Shown here: piece by piece, positions 24,850-36,311 of the stretch
How positions within the stretch are numbered: the first letter of the stretch is position 1
How the letters are laid out: each line of letters opens with the position of its first letter
Assembly (NCBI GenBank): GCA_024138025.1
Contig: JAMXBD010001405.1
Coordinates: 62,001 to 126,000, forward strand
Direction of reading: 5' to 3'
DNA length: 64,000 bases
Origin: Combretum micranthum
Lineage: Eukaryota; Streptophyta; Magnoliopsida; Myrtales; Combretaceae
Made by a program: the position numbers and the translations under genes
The notes under the pieces: generated by a model
Databases searched by the model: none
The model's input: the letters and a program-made list of their open reading frames with translations, nothing else
Told to the model about the DNA's origin: nothing

Positions 24850-25166
24850 TGTTGGAGATTGATTAAAAAATAAGTGGATATGATAAAAATATAGTTGGCC
24901 TATCTTAGTTGGCTATTTCTATATAGTTTGTTTTGATTTTTAGTTAGTAGAAGTCTATCGTTTTTTATTTAGCAAATGTGTGAAGTCTTTTATCCTTATC
25001 TTATTAAGATATTGGGATAGGCTTTATCTCTTTTGTAAACCTATTTAAAGGCATGATGTTTATATCAATTAAGAAGTCAAAAAAAAAAAAAAACACAATT
25101 AACAATTCCAGTAACAACTTTTTTTTTTCTTTCTCCTCTTTTATTTTAATGTTAAAAATTCCAACA
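24850..25166 (+). repeat. 3' LTR of the gag-only element
   Basis: 317 bp, matching 18531-18842; ends AAAAATTCCAACA. The polypurine tract AAAGGGGAG is directly upstream. Confidence 0.85.
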
Positions 25167-25915
25167 TATATTTTAAATAAGTGATAAAAATAGTATATAG
25201 TTTTTCTAAAACCATTTATGTAAAATATAATATGCGCCACTAATCATTCTCAGTCATACGTGAAATTGGCTAAATTTTTTCCTACCAAGACAGGATTGGC
25301 TTTGTTTGGGGATGACAGGTCCTAACGGCACAAGGTCTTACGTCGTATATCTTCTCCTCATCCACATTGAAATTTTTATTTTTTTGGCCATAATTCTTAT
25401 ACACGTTCTTGAATATGATATTTATCTAAGGCATTTTCAAAGATTAATTATTAGTTTTGCAATATTTTTTTATTGGTTACTTTTAATTCGGAAGTGAATA
25501 AAGTATAAATTAGGAAATATGGCACGTGCAAGCCACCCAAAATATATCAAATATCCTGTATATATAAAATGTAATCTTTTTAATTAGTGCACAGCAGGTA
25601 CCTGCTAAAATTAACCCCATCGTATATAATTAAAAATCAATTAAATGGTAGAGGATGGTAATGCAAATTTAAATTTATATATAGCCATGTAATAAGTGGA
25701 GAATAAGAACATTTCTAATGGGAAACAAGTTATAGTTGGCTTACTGATCCTTAATTTTTATTTGATTATTCTATTTCGCTTGTTTCAAAGAGTAATTTAA
25801 CCATGCTACTCTTTTAAAAGACATAAAGAGCATACATGTGCGTACCAATTAAAAAAGATGAGACATGAACGCGCCCTAAGACCTATTTCATCTGAAAGTT
25901 AATTAATTATAATCT
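25167..25915. repeat. Duplicated SLAH upstream region, copy A, third block
   Basis: No gene. It aligns with about 37210-37985 of copy B, for example TCTAAGGCATTTTCAAAGATTAATTATTA-type sequence at about 25425 against 37490, and AACAAGTTATAGTTGGC at about 25725 against 37780. Homology ends near 25915 where the two copies carry different sequences. Confidence 0.75.
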
Positions 25916-28005
25916 CTATCTTAACAAAGATTATGGGCAATTTCTTATTAATTAGGAGCACGAACTGAATAACTAAACCTCATTTTAAATGAGCTGAAAA
26001 ATATTTGGACGAATAGAGCTAGAATAAAATTCGTTGAGACTAGATTCAACTGTAGGACCTGTTCAAATAACGTATATCTTACACTCGTAAATTTCGGCTT
26101 ATCTCCTTTTGTAATATAAAAATCTCACCTTACCTAAGTTATAATTCTAGTTGAATAATATTAGATTCATCCATGCGCATACATCACAATATTCACAATG
26201 TAAATCCTATTTCTTCTGCGGATAAATCAAAACACCCGTTGTCGTAGAATAGATATTGAGCATCGGTATGTGTTGGCTGCGTTTATATTGATAAGCTATA
26301 ATTTCCATTAATGAGACGTTTTACATGGTAGAATAGAAGCCCATTTACGTATATACCGCATGGTAATAAAAATAGAATACTAAAGAATTAAAATATCCAG
26401 TATCTGTGATCCAAATGAGATAAGTATTCAATTTATGCATTATTTTTATCATGAAAAATACAAGTGCTTTTATTATGCATGGGGCTGTAAGAAAATTATT
26501 CGTTCATTTAGGAAAGCTAGTTTCCAGTTTCCTTTTCGATTTTATGTTGCTTCCATATTGTGTTGATTGGTGGAAGTACATGGGTTTGGTACATAATTTT
26601 ATACGTTGCATGAGTATCGCACTATATTGTTTGAGATGAGTGATGTGGAACGACATATGAAAGGGTGATTACTAGATAAGTGGATAAGTAGGAGGAGCAA
26701 ATAAGCTCAACTAGCTCTCCATGTGATAGGTGAGGAAGTTGTAAAGCATTGAAACTTACTATGTTTAAAGAAATGAAGTGCTTAATGTTTTGCGAAAAAA
26801 ATTCGACAACATGAAAGCGTATGTTCAAAATTCCCAAGTGACCCAAATGAAGAGAGCTTAGGGTATACAGAGAGCTTAATCATTCATGTCATTCATCGAA
26901 TCACAACCAAGATGAGTTTTTCTTAGAATTAGTTCCTTATTAAGCTCCCTTTTGAACATAGGTCCATTAATGGCTTCTTTTTAATGCACAACCCTTATTG
27001 AGAAAAGATGAAGCTGGACAAGTCAATTTTGATGGGCCCTACTCCAAAATCATTATGCTAAATTTCTCTTAATCACCCCAATATAACTATATCTAGATTT
27101 GACTCTCTTGATCATATCATCTTAGTCCAGATTGTCATAAATTATTTAGAGTTCAAAATCAATCATTTACAATTTTGATTCTCTCAAAAATTTCATTTAG
27201 CATCAATATGTTCCTTTTTCCACTTCATAAAACAAAGTAAATGGTATTAGTGAGTTCGTAAAGATAGTCATGAAAATTTTGATTGAGTATTAAATTAACA
27301 ATTTTAAAGTATATGTACCAAATTGAATTTTTGTGTAAATTTAGGTATCAAATTTGGCATTCTTATTTTTTTAATAAAGTGTATGAGCTTATATGTGTAA
27401 ATAAAAATAAGTGTATAATAAGGCTGTCATAAGGTATAAAGTCCAAATAAAACGATCTAATAAGGTTATGGACTTTAATGCATTAAAGTAAGTATAAAAT
27501 TTTATGCATAGAGATTTCATTCATCATTTCCAATTTTATGATGATATGAATTAAAAATATTACAACTTAACAAATAGACTATTGATTTATGGACGCACAC
27601 ACACATATGTACTATTGTGGTCCCCAAGTCATACATACCATTCATTACTCTAATGCCCCACTATTTAAAAGGAAAAAAAAAAGACATAAACATTTTAAAA
27701 ACTCCGTGTTGACTTGGAAGATCAATCATAAAAATAGGTTATTTGTATATCTTTCATCTATATATTTAGGTACGCGTTTGCAACTTTTTTTTTCTCCTGT
27801 TCAAATTTTGCACATGCATATTTCTTAGTTGTTCGGTTTAGGAATTTAAGGTTTTAAGAATCCCAACATATGTTTTCCACCGGGTCAATTTGATTAGGGC
27901 ACAAGTCTTAAATTGGTCCCAATTTTTGTGCAAGAGACAATATATTTTATCCCTTTTGAGGAGAGCAGCTGCTAGAATTTTTGCAAGCAGAACTTTATCC
28001 CATAT
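25916..28005. other. Copy-A-specific stretch, nothing recognised
   Basis: About 2.1 kb between duplication blocks. At the matching place copy B has an unrelated 1.6-kb stretch (37976-39610). I found no protein homology, LTR or clear terminal repeats. The short open frames are AT-rich and look random. Confidence 0.5.
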
Positions 28006-28698
28006 TATGATTTAATGCTCATCTTTTAGATGCCAACAGGTTCCGATGTACAATCCTAATTAACTAGCTACTCAAATAATAAAATCGTTCATGCTTTTTC
28101 TTACCCATAAATATTAACTAATTTCGCCTAAACACCTTATACTCTATCTAAATGCTTCTTTTATTTCAGTCAAGTTTTCGCTCATTTAGTTACTCATTGC
28201 GGGTGCGTTGAAATTTGATTTTGTTTTTTTTTAAATATGTTGATCAGAAAAGCTTTCATACTTTTTAGGGTAGGGAGAGATTAAATCGCAAATGGGACGA
28301 AATTGGATTATTTTCGAGATCAAATACGAATAGTATAAACAATTTTGGTTATCCTATCATAAAATATCATTATAAAAAAAAAAAAAAAAATGGAGCAACA
28401 CTGGAATTAAAATTTATAAGCAATTTACAGTCTTGTCGCTAAATTTTCTAATAGTGAATAATTTTTGTTTCAAAATTAACAATCATTTATTTCTAAAAGT
28501 TTTAGTTTAAATTATATAATCCGGATAATAATTTAGAGTTTGCAATAATAGTTTCTATAAAAAACGTTGTGATATTGCATGTTATATTGTTTTTTGTGAT
28601 TGGCCTATTTTTGAATTTGTCTTACTCTTGGAACTCGCCAAGCGATTTTACTGCGGTGCTTCACCGAGCAATAAAGGTTGTTTTAATAACTATTGGAT
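28006..28698. repeat. Duplicated SLAH upstream region, copy A, fourth block
   Basis: No gene. It aligns with about 39623-40480 of copy B; shared pieces include TTTAGATGCCAA, GAGATCAAATACGAAT (about 28317) and GATTGGCCTATTTTTGAATT (about 28598). It ends with the target site TATTGGAT (28691-28698). Confidence 0.8.
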
Positions 28699-29530
28699 TA
28701 GGCGTGGTCACGGTTCGGTTCGAATCTGGAATTGGATCTGAACCGTCGGTTTTCTGTTCCAAAAGTGGTGGAACCAGACCCGTGGGAGCCGGTCTGGTTC
28801 TCATAGTTCAGTTTCGGTTCTAAAGGAATCGAGAACCATGAAAAGAAATAAAAAACCAATTAAATAATTTACTTAATTTAACTAAGAAAAAATGTAAAAT
28901 AAATTTTTAACTTGAAATAACATTTAGCCTAACAATAATTGTTCATAGCATTAGTTAAAAAAAATTTATAATTATGTATTTATTTATATACAATCACTTG
29001 CACTTTTTAGTTGTTATATTAGCAATATGACACTATAAAATATTCAAGATATAAATAATTCTCAATAACAAAAAACAAATCACGCATTGTTAAGAAAAAA
29101 AGTCTATTTTGGTTAGAAGTCTGCATAAATTTAACAATATATGATTTCAAATGTATTTATTACTTTGTGTTGTTAATAATAACACGTTAAATATTGTGAA
29201 TAGGAAATATTTTTTTTTTGTTATTTTATGCGAAAGTAGTTTTAAATATTTGTTTTATAATTACAATTTTTTATAATTTTCTTTCCTTTTTTTTTTACTT
29301 TTTTTATAATTTTTATGGTGTAGAACCGCCGGTTCTACCGGTTCTTGAATCAGCGGTTCCAAAACCGTCGGGTCATGCGATTTTTAAGGATGAAACTGTA
29401 AGGACCCGCCAAAACCGACGGGTCATTTATCGGTTCAAACCTGCTATTCCCGAGTCGGTTTCTGGTTCAGGAACCACCGATGACGGGTCAGGTCAGTTTT
29501 CGATTCGAAACCGAGCAGTGATGATGTCTA
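28699..29530. mobile_element. hAT-like non-autonomous element with a perfect 8-bp TSD
   Basis: The termini are TAGGCGTGGTCACGGTTCGG at the left and, on the complement of the right end, TAGACATCATCACTGCTCGG. The imperfect inverted repeat continues into TTCGAATC. TATTGGAT flanks both sides (28691-28698 and 29531-29538), an 8-bp duplication as in hAT. The outer 150-200 bp on each side are GC-richer and full of GGTTCGG/ACCGG motifs; the middle is AT-rich. Open frames at 28569-28823 and 29218-29589 only read through the ends and encode nothing known. Copy B holds the empty site near 40470-40485. 832 bp; no transposase. Confidence 0.85.
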
Positions 29531-30141
29531 TATTGGATAGTATAATTAATGTTATAGATATTCGATTCATTTGCACATGTAAAATATAAAAAGTGTATGT
29601 ACGAGAGAAAAGAAACAATTAATAACTATAATCATAAGCAAGTCTTAGATAGGAATATGGAGGATCATGTAATCCTTTATATCTGATAAGAGAAAATCTC
29701 ACATGGATTGTCAAGATAAGCAAATTTTTATTTATTCTCTCTATCCCATAATTAAATAAGGATTAAAAAGTAAAGCAACTTGCTTTTTTGTGGTACTCTT
29801 GAGGAGTTGACGTACTTTTCCCTATTGAAGCAAACAATTAGCATAGGATCCCATCGAGAAAAAATTCATTTGGAGTAAAGGTGAGCAAGTATAAAATAGT
29901 AATATACGAGATCCTTTCATATTCAATGCTGTAGAACCTATCCTATGCATATAGGAAATAAATGAAAATACTCTGTAAAACCTATAAGATAAATAGTGTC
30001 ATATAAAATTTATGGGATTTTTTATTACATTTTTATAATTTTATATTTTTTATGTAAATTTCCAACAATCTTCTCATGTTTCCATGAGTATATGACCAGT
30101 TTGTTTATCAACTTATGTGGCACCATCATGAAATTACAATG
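29531..30141. repeat. Duplicated SLAH upstream region, copy A, last block
   Basis: No gene. It aligns with about 40478-41231 of copy B, sharing GCAAGTCTT, ATCATGTAATCCTT and ACGAGATCCTTTC pieces. Homology stops after ATTACAATG at 30141 (41231 in copy B), the apparent right end of the duplicated unit. Confidence 0.8.
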
Positions 30142-30655
30142 ACCGGCAAGAAAATGTGCAAAAGAGGTGAAAATTTTGGCCTTAATAGATTAAAATTTCA
30201 CTTCTTTTGGCCTACCAAAGTGACAGTATCACCTCTCCAAAGTCACCTGAAGAGAGTCGTCACTATTTGTCTAGAAAGGCGAAAGTCGCCTCAATGAAAA
30301 ATGAGATGACAATTGTCCAGTGAAGTACTAGAGTCAGCCTGTGTGCTTTTTAGATTGGAAGAATGGAGTATACAATTGCTAGAATCAGAAGGTATCATTT
30401 TCAAGACTTAAAGAGTAAATTACCATTTTAGAGTAAAAAGAGTAAAAATAAGTTTATTAACATTGAAATATTACATAACACTACCGGACGAACATGGACA
30501 TAACCATGATTGCTTCCACCTACAATAAATTAGGTTAGAAATATTTATTATATATAATCATTGTGTCTTATCTCCCCTATTACTTTTCTATTCATTGTGT
30601 AATTTTACTTTCATGATATTATTGGAAATAGGTAAATTACATTTACATCAGAAAA
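30142..30655. other. Sequence after the duplication breakpoint, nothing recognised
   Basis: About 0.5 kb of unique DNA between the end of unit A and a foldback repeat. I see no gene or element in it. Confidence 0.5.
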
Positions 30656-30990
30656 TCGTAACATTTGAGAGTAAGTTCATTTGAGGTCAGAACATATAGA
30701 GTGGTTAAAAAAATGTCACAATGTTTAGAGAAGTTGATCAATTAAGGTTATCATTGGCACGTGTTAACATGTAAAATATTTAAAATTAAAACTTGCAACA
30801 TCTGGCACATTATGATACGTGTCAATGATAACCTCAATTGACTCACTTTTCTAAATGTTGTAACCTCTTTTTAACCATTCAAAATATTGTGAGATAAAAT
30901 GAACTTACTCCCTAAACATTATGGCCTCATTTTAATCACTCAAAACGTTATAACCTTAAATGAACTCACCCCCAAACGTTGTGACCTTCC
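30656..30990. repeat. Foldback (inverted-repeat) element
   Basis: The left arm (30656-30771) and the right arm (30808-30926) are inverted copies with a short loop. Matching pieces include GAGAGTAAGTTCATTT (left) against the complement GGGAGTAAGTTCATTT (right), and AGGTTATCATTG in both. A further related piece follows at 30927-30990. No coding and no obvious target duplication. It would fold into an imperfect hairpin of about 115 bp per arm if transcribed. Confidence 0.65.
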
Positions 30991-32431
30991 ATTATAATTT
31001 ATCAGTTGAAAATATCAATATACGATTACATCTGTTGTCTTTTTCTTTTTCTTTTTTGTCTTTTCTTTGTCTTATTTTCTTCATGAAAAATTTTAAATTT
31101 AGTTTTATAATTGTCTTCTCAAATTAATTTATATACCAATTATTAGAAACAATAAATGATAGATATTTTATATTTTATATTATCAAATATGAAACTTCAA
31201 CTAACCATAAAAAAATTCCATATACATATAGATATTGTTTACATTTAATAGGACTTTCAATCTATATGGTAATTGTATTATAATTTACGTATAAAGTTTC
31301 CATATATACCATGTATAGTACATTATATACAAAAAACTAAAATTATGATCTATAATACTTAGACCATATAATTGATAATGTGTTATATATAAAACAATGT
31401 ATATTATACATTATACAATATAACATAAAACGAAGAATATTACATGTATAATATATTTTCAAAAAAATTCCACAAAACCAAATTATGAAAAAAAAATTAT
31501 AGGAATAGTGTCGATGTATCACACCATAGAAGAGCAATATAAAATTTGTTTGTGTGTCGCATGTCCAATATGCGATACATATAAAACTATTCAAATATGT
31601 ACCACATATTGGTCCTGTGATACAGCTCAACTTAAAGTTTCAACCAAGTAAGTTGCTATATTGCATAGTAGTGATGCGATACATGTAAAATAGTATATCT
31701 TATTTCCAATATGCAATATAGTAGCGCTAATTTGGTAATTATTTTTGCCCAAATTGTATTTGTATAGTTTTTTCTTCTAGGGATGGTAGATATGTGCTTG
31801 ACCTCATAGTACGTCTTATACATTATGGATGTCATTTTGATGTTATTATTTATGCCCAATATTTTAATCGTATGTGCTCATTTCTTACTAGTCATTTTTT
31901 GACATGTATAGTAGTTATTTTAAAAACCATCCATTATTTTTTTCTTGATATTAAAATATGATTGATAATTATTGACCATATATATAATACAAGTAATGTA
32001 TATTGCTTATTCAATATTTTTCCATTACATACATGATGCATCTAGGGCTGGCTTTTAAAGAAACTGCCCATCCACCAATTGGGATAGAGTGAACTGTTCT
32101 CACGCTTGCCACCCTTGCTCCAAAATCTTTTAGCTTTCACTTGAAATTATTTGGAGGGGAAAAAAGAAAGAAGAAAACAGAGAGTGAAAGAAAGAAAGAA
32201 AAGAAAAGAAAACCTTCGACCAGAAGAAGGAGAGGAAAAAAATCATCGTTGAATTATATATATTGTTATAAAAAAAAAAAAAGAAAAAAAAGAAAAAAAA
32301 AAAAAAGAAACCATATAGAGGAAGCGACAGTGACCACCAGTAATCCTTCTGGTTCCATATATTCATTGAACAAAAGGTATGGCTTTACAGCAGTACTGAC
32401 AACATATAAATTGGATGTTAATTTAATGAGT
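30991..32431. other. AT-rich spacer and 3' flank of SLAH copy B
   Basis: No gene recognised. Short frames on the minus strand at 31343-31859 are very AT-rich with no known homology. From about 32040 to 32431 lies the likely 3' untranslated and flanking sequence of SLAH copy B, with a purine-rich tract (about 32155-32310) that reads as poly-pyrimidine on the gene strand. Confidence 0.5.
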
Positions 32432-35400
32432 TTACACAACGGTAATATTGTTTTGGATGTTACTTTCGGTACTATTAATATTAGTACCTGCAGGTAACAG
32501 CATATTAGTATTGAGTGCTGTTAACACCAATAGGATTATTGAAACCAAAAATGAGAGTGTGGACAAAATCAGCATAAGCACATGTGCAATGCCACCTTTC
32601 ACCTCCTGTGCATATTCCACTGAAGCAAGTGCCAGGATCGTCAATGGAAAAGAATAAGCCCACCATGTCACACTGAATTTTTTCATAGATTTCTTGAACA
32701 GGCTTGGTCTAGAAACCTTCCAATTGAAATAAGAGAAAGAAGATTAGGGAAAATTAGAGGGAAAAAAATAGTAGTTAATTGGATAAATGGCAAATTAACA
32801 CCAGCATGTTTGCTTGGATCTAAACTCAAATAGGGGATTAGAAATTTTATGGTATAATTAGGAAATGAAGGTTATTAAAAGTAGTGCAAATAGAAGATCT
32901 CCATTATACAGTTGTTGCTAATATGACAAGTGCTAGATTTGATGACGACATCTAAAAAAGATACAAAATATAATTGCATATTAATTAGTATTCTTATTTG
33001 CATTACTTTTAATTATATTTATCTTCTATTTGTACTATTAAGATTTTCTTCCTTTATTTTAATGTGAATAGAAGTACTTTGGTATGCAATTTTCCTTTAA
33101 TAACCTTAGCCCCTTAAAAAAAGAAAAAAAGAAAAATTCCTATAAGTAAAGGCAATTAATTAATAATATTGGTTTGAAAAAAAATGTTTTATTAAAAGTG
33201 ATACATTACATTGACATGTCTTTATCAATCTTTTTTATCTTTGGGAATACAAATCATATCAAATTTTAATTTATTTTTACTTAGTAACTAGCTTTATACC
33301 CTGTATGTCATCCGTCAAGAACATTTTTATTCATTTGCCATATTCGTTGAAATTTCATACTTGATGAAAGCCATCCAGTCATCAAATGTGTATATATAAT
33401 TTAGAAAGCTCCTCCAAAACACATAATATCAGTAGTGCGGTCATATATCTACCTACTGGAATACACAATTAAAAGTGAATTGTTGGTAATAAAAAATAAC
33501 AAATAAAAATTAATATATTGATAATATTAATCATTTTTTATTTTATGATGTATATATCAATTTATTCTTGCTTTTAGCTGGATTGAAAATTACATATCAG
33601 TCCTAATGATTATTTTTCCCCTCAAGACATCCTGTGGGCTGAGACGGACCATGGGGTCCAAGCTCAGAAAAAACTAATTATTATAATATAATTAAATAAA
33701 ACAATATGTATTATTTTGTCTTTTAATTAAAAAAAAAAGTTAATTTAGTCTCAATCATATGGTTTTGCATCCGTCTCTGCCCGCCGATGTATCACTGTGA
33801 CAATTAACCATTTCTTGTTTTAGGATCTTGGCAATGCAGAAGCATGGACAAGCTACAAGGTATGTTGTTGCACATTTTAGGCATCCACACCACATTGTCG
33901 TGTCTTTGACCACAAACTCCGCGCGCGGCGACGTAGTGAAAAATACGAGGAAACAAACAGGGACACGGTTGGGAAAAAGGCATATTAAAGTTGCCACCGA
34001 CTAGACAGCGAGGCCACAACAATTTTAGTCTTGTTCTAGGCATATGTCGTGCTGACTGGCAAACGTTGGGAAACAGTGGTCAACAAATTAAAGCATTGAG
34101 AGAGAATTGTCTGCATTTAGGAAAGTCAATTGTACTTTAGAAAATTGTGTCTGGATATATTTTAATTTTTTAGGGATGATCAATCAGCTTTTGTTGCATA
34201 TTGAAAATAGCAACAAGTTGTACAAGCATGTTTAGATGATTGGCTCGATTTCATTTTGGTTTCATTTTCAAATTGAATCGCTATAGATATAATACAAATG
34301 AATAATAAACAGTTTTAATTATAAACTGACTAAAACAAATCGATACTAATCCGATACCAATAAGCTATAGAAACAGATGAAAATCTAACAATTCAAAACA
34401 GAATAGAACATCATATACAAATATTATTGTAAATATATTAAAATTTTATTAGTAGCTATATATTATATATAGCATATAATATCTAATAAATAATTTTTTT
34501 TTCCTTAATGTTGGAATGTTTCAGGTGAAATTGATACGTATCTATCTAGCTAGCTAATAGCCCCTATTTCGAATTCGAATCTATTCTATCTTGTCTAGAA
34601 ACTCTCTTTAAAATGAAATATATGTGTATATATATATATATATATATAAATATAGAAAGTATTACTGCGTACCGATTGGGAACGACCATGGGTGTGTTGT
34701 ACAAATTCTCATTATAATAGGGATAATGTCCGAAATATTATGAGCTGAATATTATTGCACACAGTTTTTGTGGGAATATAAACATTATATTGACATATAT
34801 TTTAAGTCAATATTTACATACATATTCATAACATGATAAGTAAATTTAACTTTTCTGTTTTTATACCGAGAAAAGATTTTATTCATCATGTTGAAATAAA
34901 TCGAGTGGTGTCTTTAATTTTCTAAAATTGGCATCTTGTTTTGCTGAGCTGTATTGCATCACCATTGGTGTATCCGGGCATTATACATTAATTGTGGATA
35001 AAAATCAATATCATTAACACGTTGTTGAATTAGTTAGTATCATTTAAGTTCCTTTCATAATTTGATATTAGTTATCCAAAAGCGATATGCTATTACTATA
35101 GTTCATCAAACTAACATTAAAACAAGGATTTGCTTACATGTCATGTGTTATTTCTTATCACAAATAAATAAAGTATAAAATAATTAAAATCAAATTAATA
35201 ACACGTGACATTTTTATATTTGTTGAAACAATAATTTGACAACAAATTAAGAACAACAAACTTTCATCTCTAAAATTAGGATATCGTCATCACTTATCCA
35301 AATTAATGGTATATTAGCATTAATGGATATATATATATATGTATTTTTTTTTTTCTTTTTCATACCATGCACTTTACCATAATAACATGCAAAACGGACA

Positions 35401-36311
35401 AGAAAATGTAGTAATGTACTTCTTGAGATGCAAGAGTTTACCAGTGACATGAAGAGGAACAAGGACAAATAAAACAGCATTTTGGACGAATAATCAAAAC
35501 TCCCAGATATCGAATCCCAAGCTAGGCTTGCCATGCTCGGAGCCGCAATGAATAAGAAAAACACCGGCCGGAGCATCGCCGGCACCGAACTGTTCCCTGA
35601 GATCCTCTGATAAAGCGTCACAAAGATGACTAGATAATGTGCCATTCCCAGTGAGAACATAAAAAGTGCGCTCTCTTTCCATCCCATCACAGCAGCCGCT
35701 CTGGCCCCCACAAAGTTACCTATCACACTCATGTGACTTGTAGGGTTTGCAACATTTGCTAGGAACCTCCTCCCTTTGGTAAACCACTGCCCATAAATTT
35801 TGACATCAAGCGCTACCACGGGGACCACAAACACCCACCAAACCGCCCGGTAGCACGCCGTATTCGAGGCGATGAATGGCGATGATTGAAGTAGAAGGAG
35901 GAAACAAATCCAAGGTGCGAATAGATAATTCACCCCAACATGATCCAAGAACTCGGCTTTCACCATTTGGAAGCAGTAAACGCATCTTAGGATGTATAGG
36001 AATGAAATGGATAGCAATGTGAAGAGGGCAAGTGACCAAAAAAATGCAAAAGCTGTGGCGGGTAGTGCATGAAATATGCGACGCAGCGAGTGTGCGTCGT
36101 CGATTGGTTCGCCTAGGATCTTCCATAGTAAGACCTGGCCGCAAATGGAGAGGCTAATCCTGAAGTAGCCAGCATCGAGTCTACTTAGTATTGGCCTCAA
36201 AAATTGATCAATAAGTTTGGTTATGACAAAATGTGGATGAATTGAATCAATTGGAAAATCGTTAACACAATCGATTTGGTTTTGATCTAACCCTTCCTTT
36301 ATCGAAGACAT
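32432..36311 (-). CDS. SLAH1: S-type anion channel SLAH1/SLAH4-like, copy B, two exons
   Basis: A SLAC1-family slow anion channel of the plasma membrane. Exon 1 (36311-35442) encodes residues 1-290 and exon 2 (32716-32432) the last 94. The donor GTAAAC follows codon 290 and the acceptor ends GGAAG; both fit GT-AG and join in phase 0 (MSL then VSRPSLFKK). The 384 residues match the usual size of SLAH1/SLAH4, which lack the long N-terminal domain of SLAC1/SLAH3. Family blocks: FRISLS (50-55), FLDHVGVNYLFAPW (121-134), RFLANVANPTSH (182-193), GNFVGA (198-203), TLYQR (232-236) and WWAYSFPLT in exon 2; about ten hydrophobic segments. Another in-frame ATG lies just upstream at 36314, and one at 36329. 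Copy A supports 36311. Known SLAH1 modulates chloride loading in roots; the role here is inferred. Confidence 0.9.
32717..35441 (-). other. Intron of SLAH copy B (2.7 kb)
   Basis: Phase-0 GT-AG intron of 2725 bp. It is AT-rich, with a TA microsatellite near 34629-34649. A local GC-rich patch at about 33760-34060 (including GCGCGCGGCGACG) stands out and contains a splice-flanked 36-base open segment on the plus strand (33824-33859). If the intron is not removed, the reading from exon 1 continues to a stop at 35247. Confidence 0.75.

Larger units (their letters stand above)
18531..25166 (+). mobile_element. Gag-only LTR retrotransposon (TR-GAG-like), split by a nested copia element
   Basis: LTRs at 18531-18842 and 24850-25166 share the TGTTRGAGATTGATT start and the AAAAATTCCAACA end. 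A primer site TGGTATGAGAGC follows at 18843, and a polypurine tract AAAGGGGAG precedes the 3' LTR. Flanks TACAT and TATAT are a probable TSD with one mismatch. Once the nested element (19212-24232) is removed, only about 1.6 kb remains, holding gag with two zinc knuckles and then the 3' LTR: no protease, integrase or RT. It would rely on another element for replication. A simple pol deletion is an alternative. Confidence 0.8.

Noticed and set aside
28569..29589. Two plus-strand open frames at the ends of the 832-bp hAT-like element
   Set aside because: They run across the element ends and subterminal repeats and show no transposase motif.
31343..31859. Minus-strand open frames in AT-rich spacer
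   Set aside because: Very AT-rich, full of Tyr/Ile/Asn codons, no homology or regulatory context.
32448..32657. Plus-strand open frame overlapping the SLAH second exon
   Set aside because: It is the antisense of a well-supported exon; no homology of its own.
33755..34043. Minus-strand Cys-rich frames in the SLAH intron (two overlapping)
   Set aside because: Two overlapping frames of a GC-rich patch with no family match; kept only as a finding about the patch.
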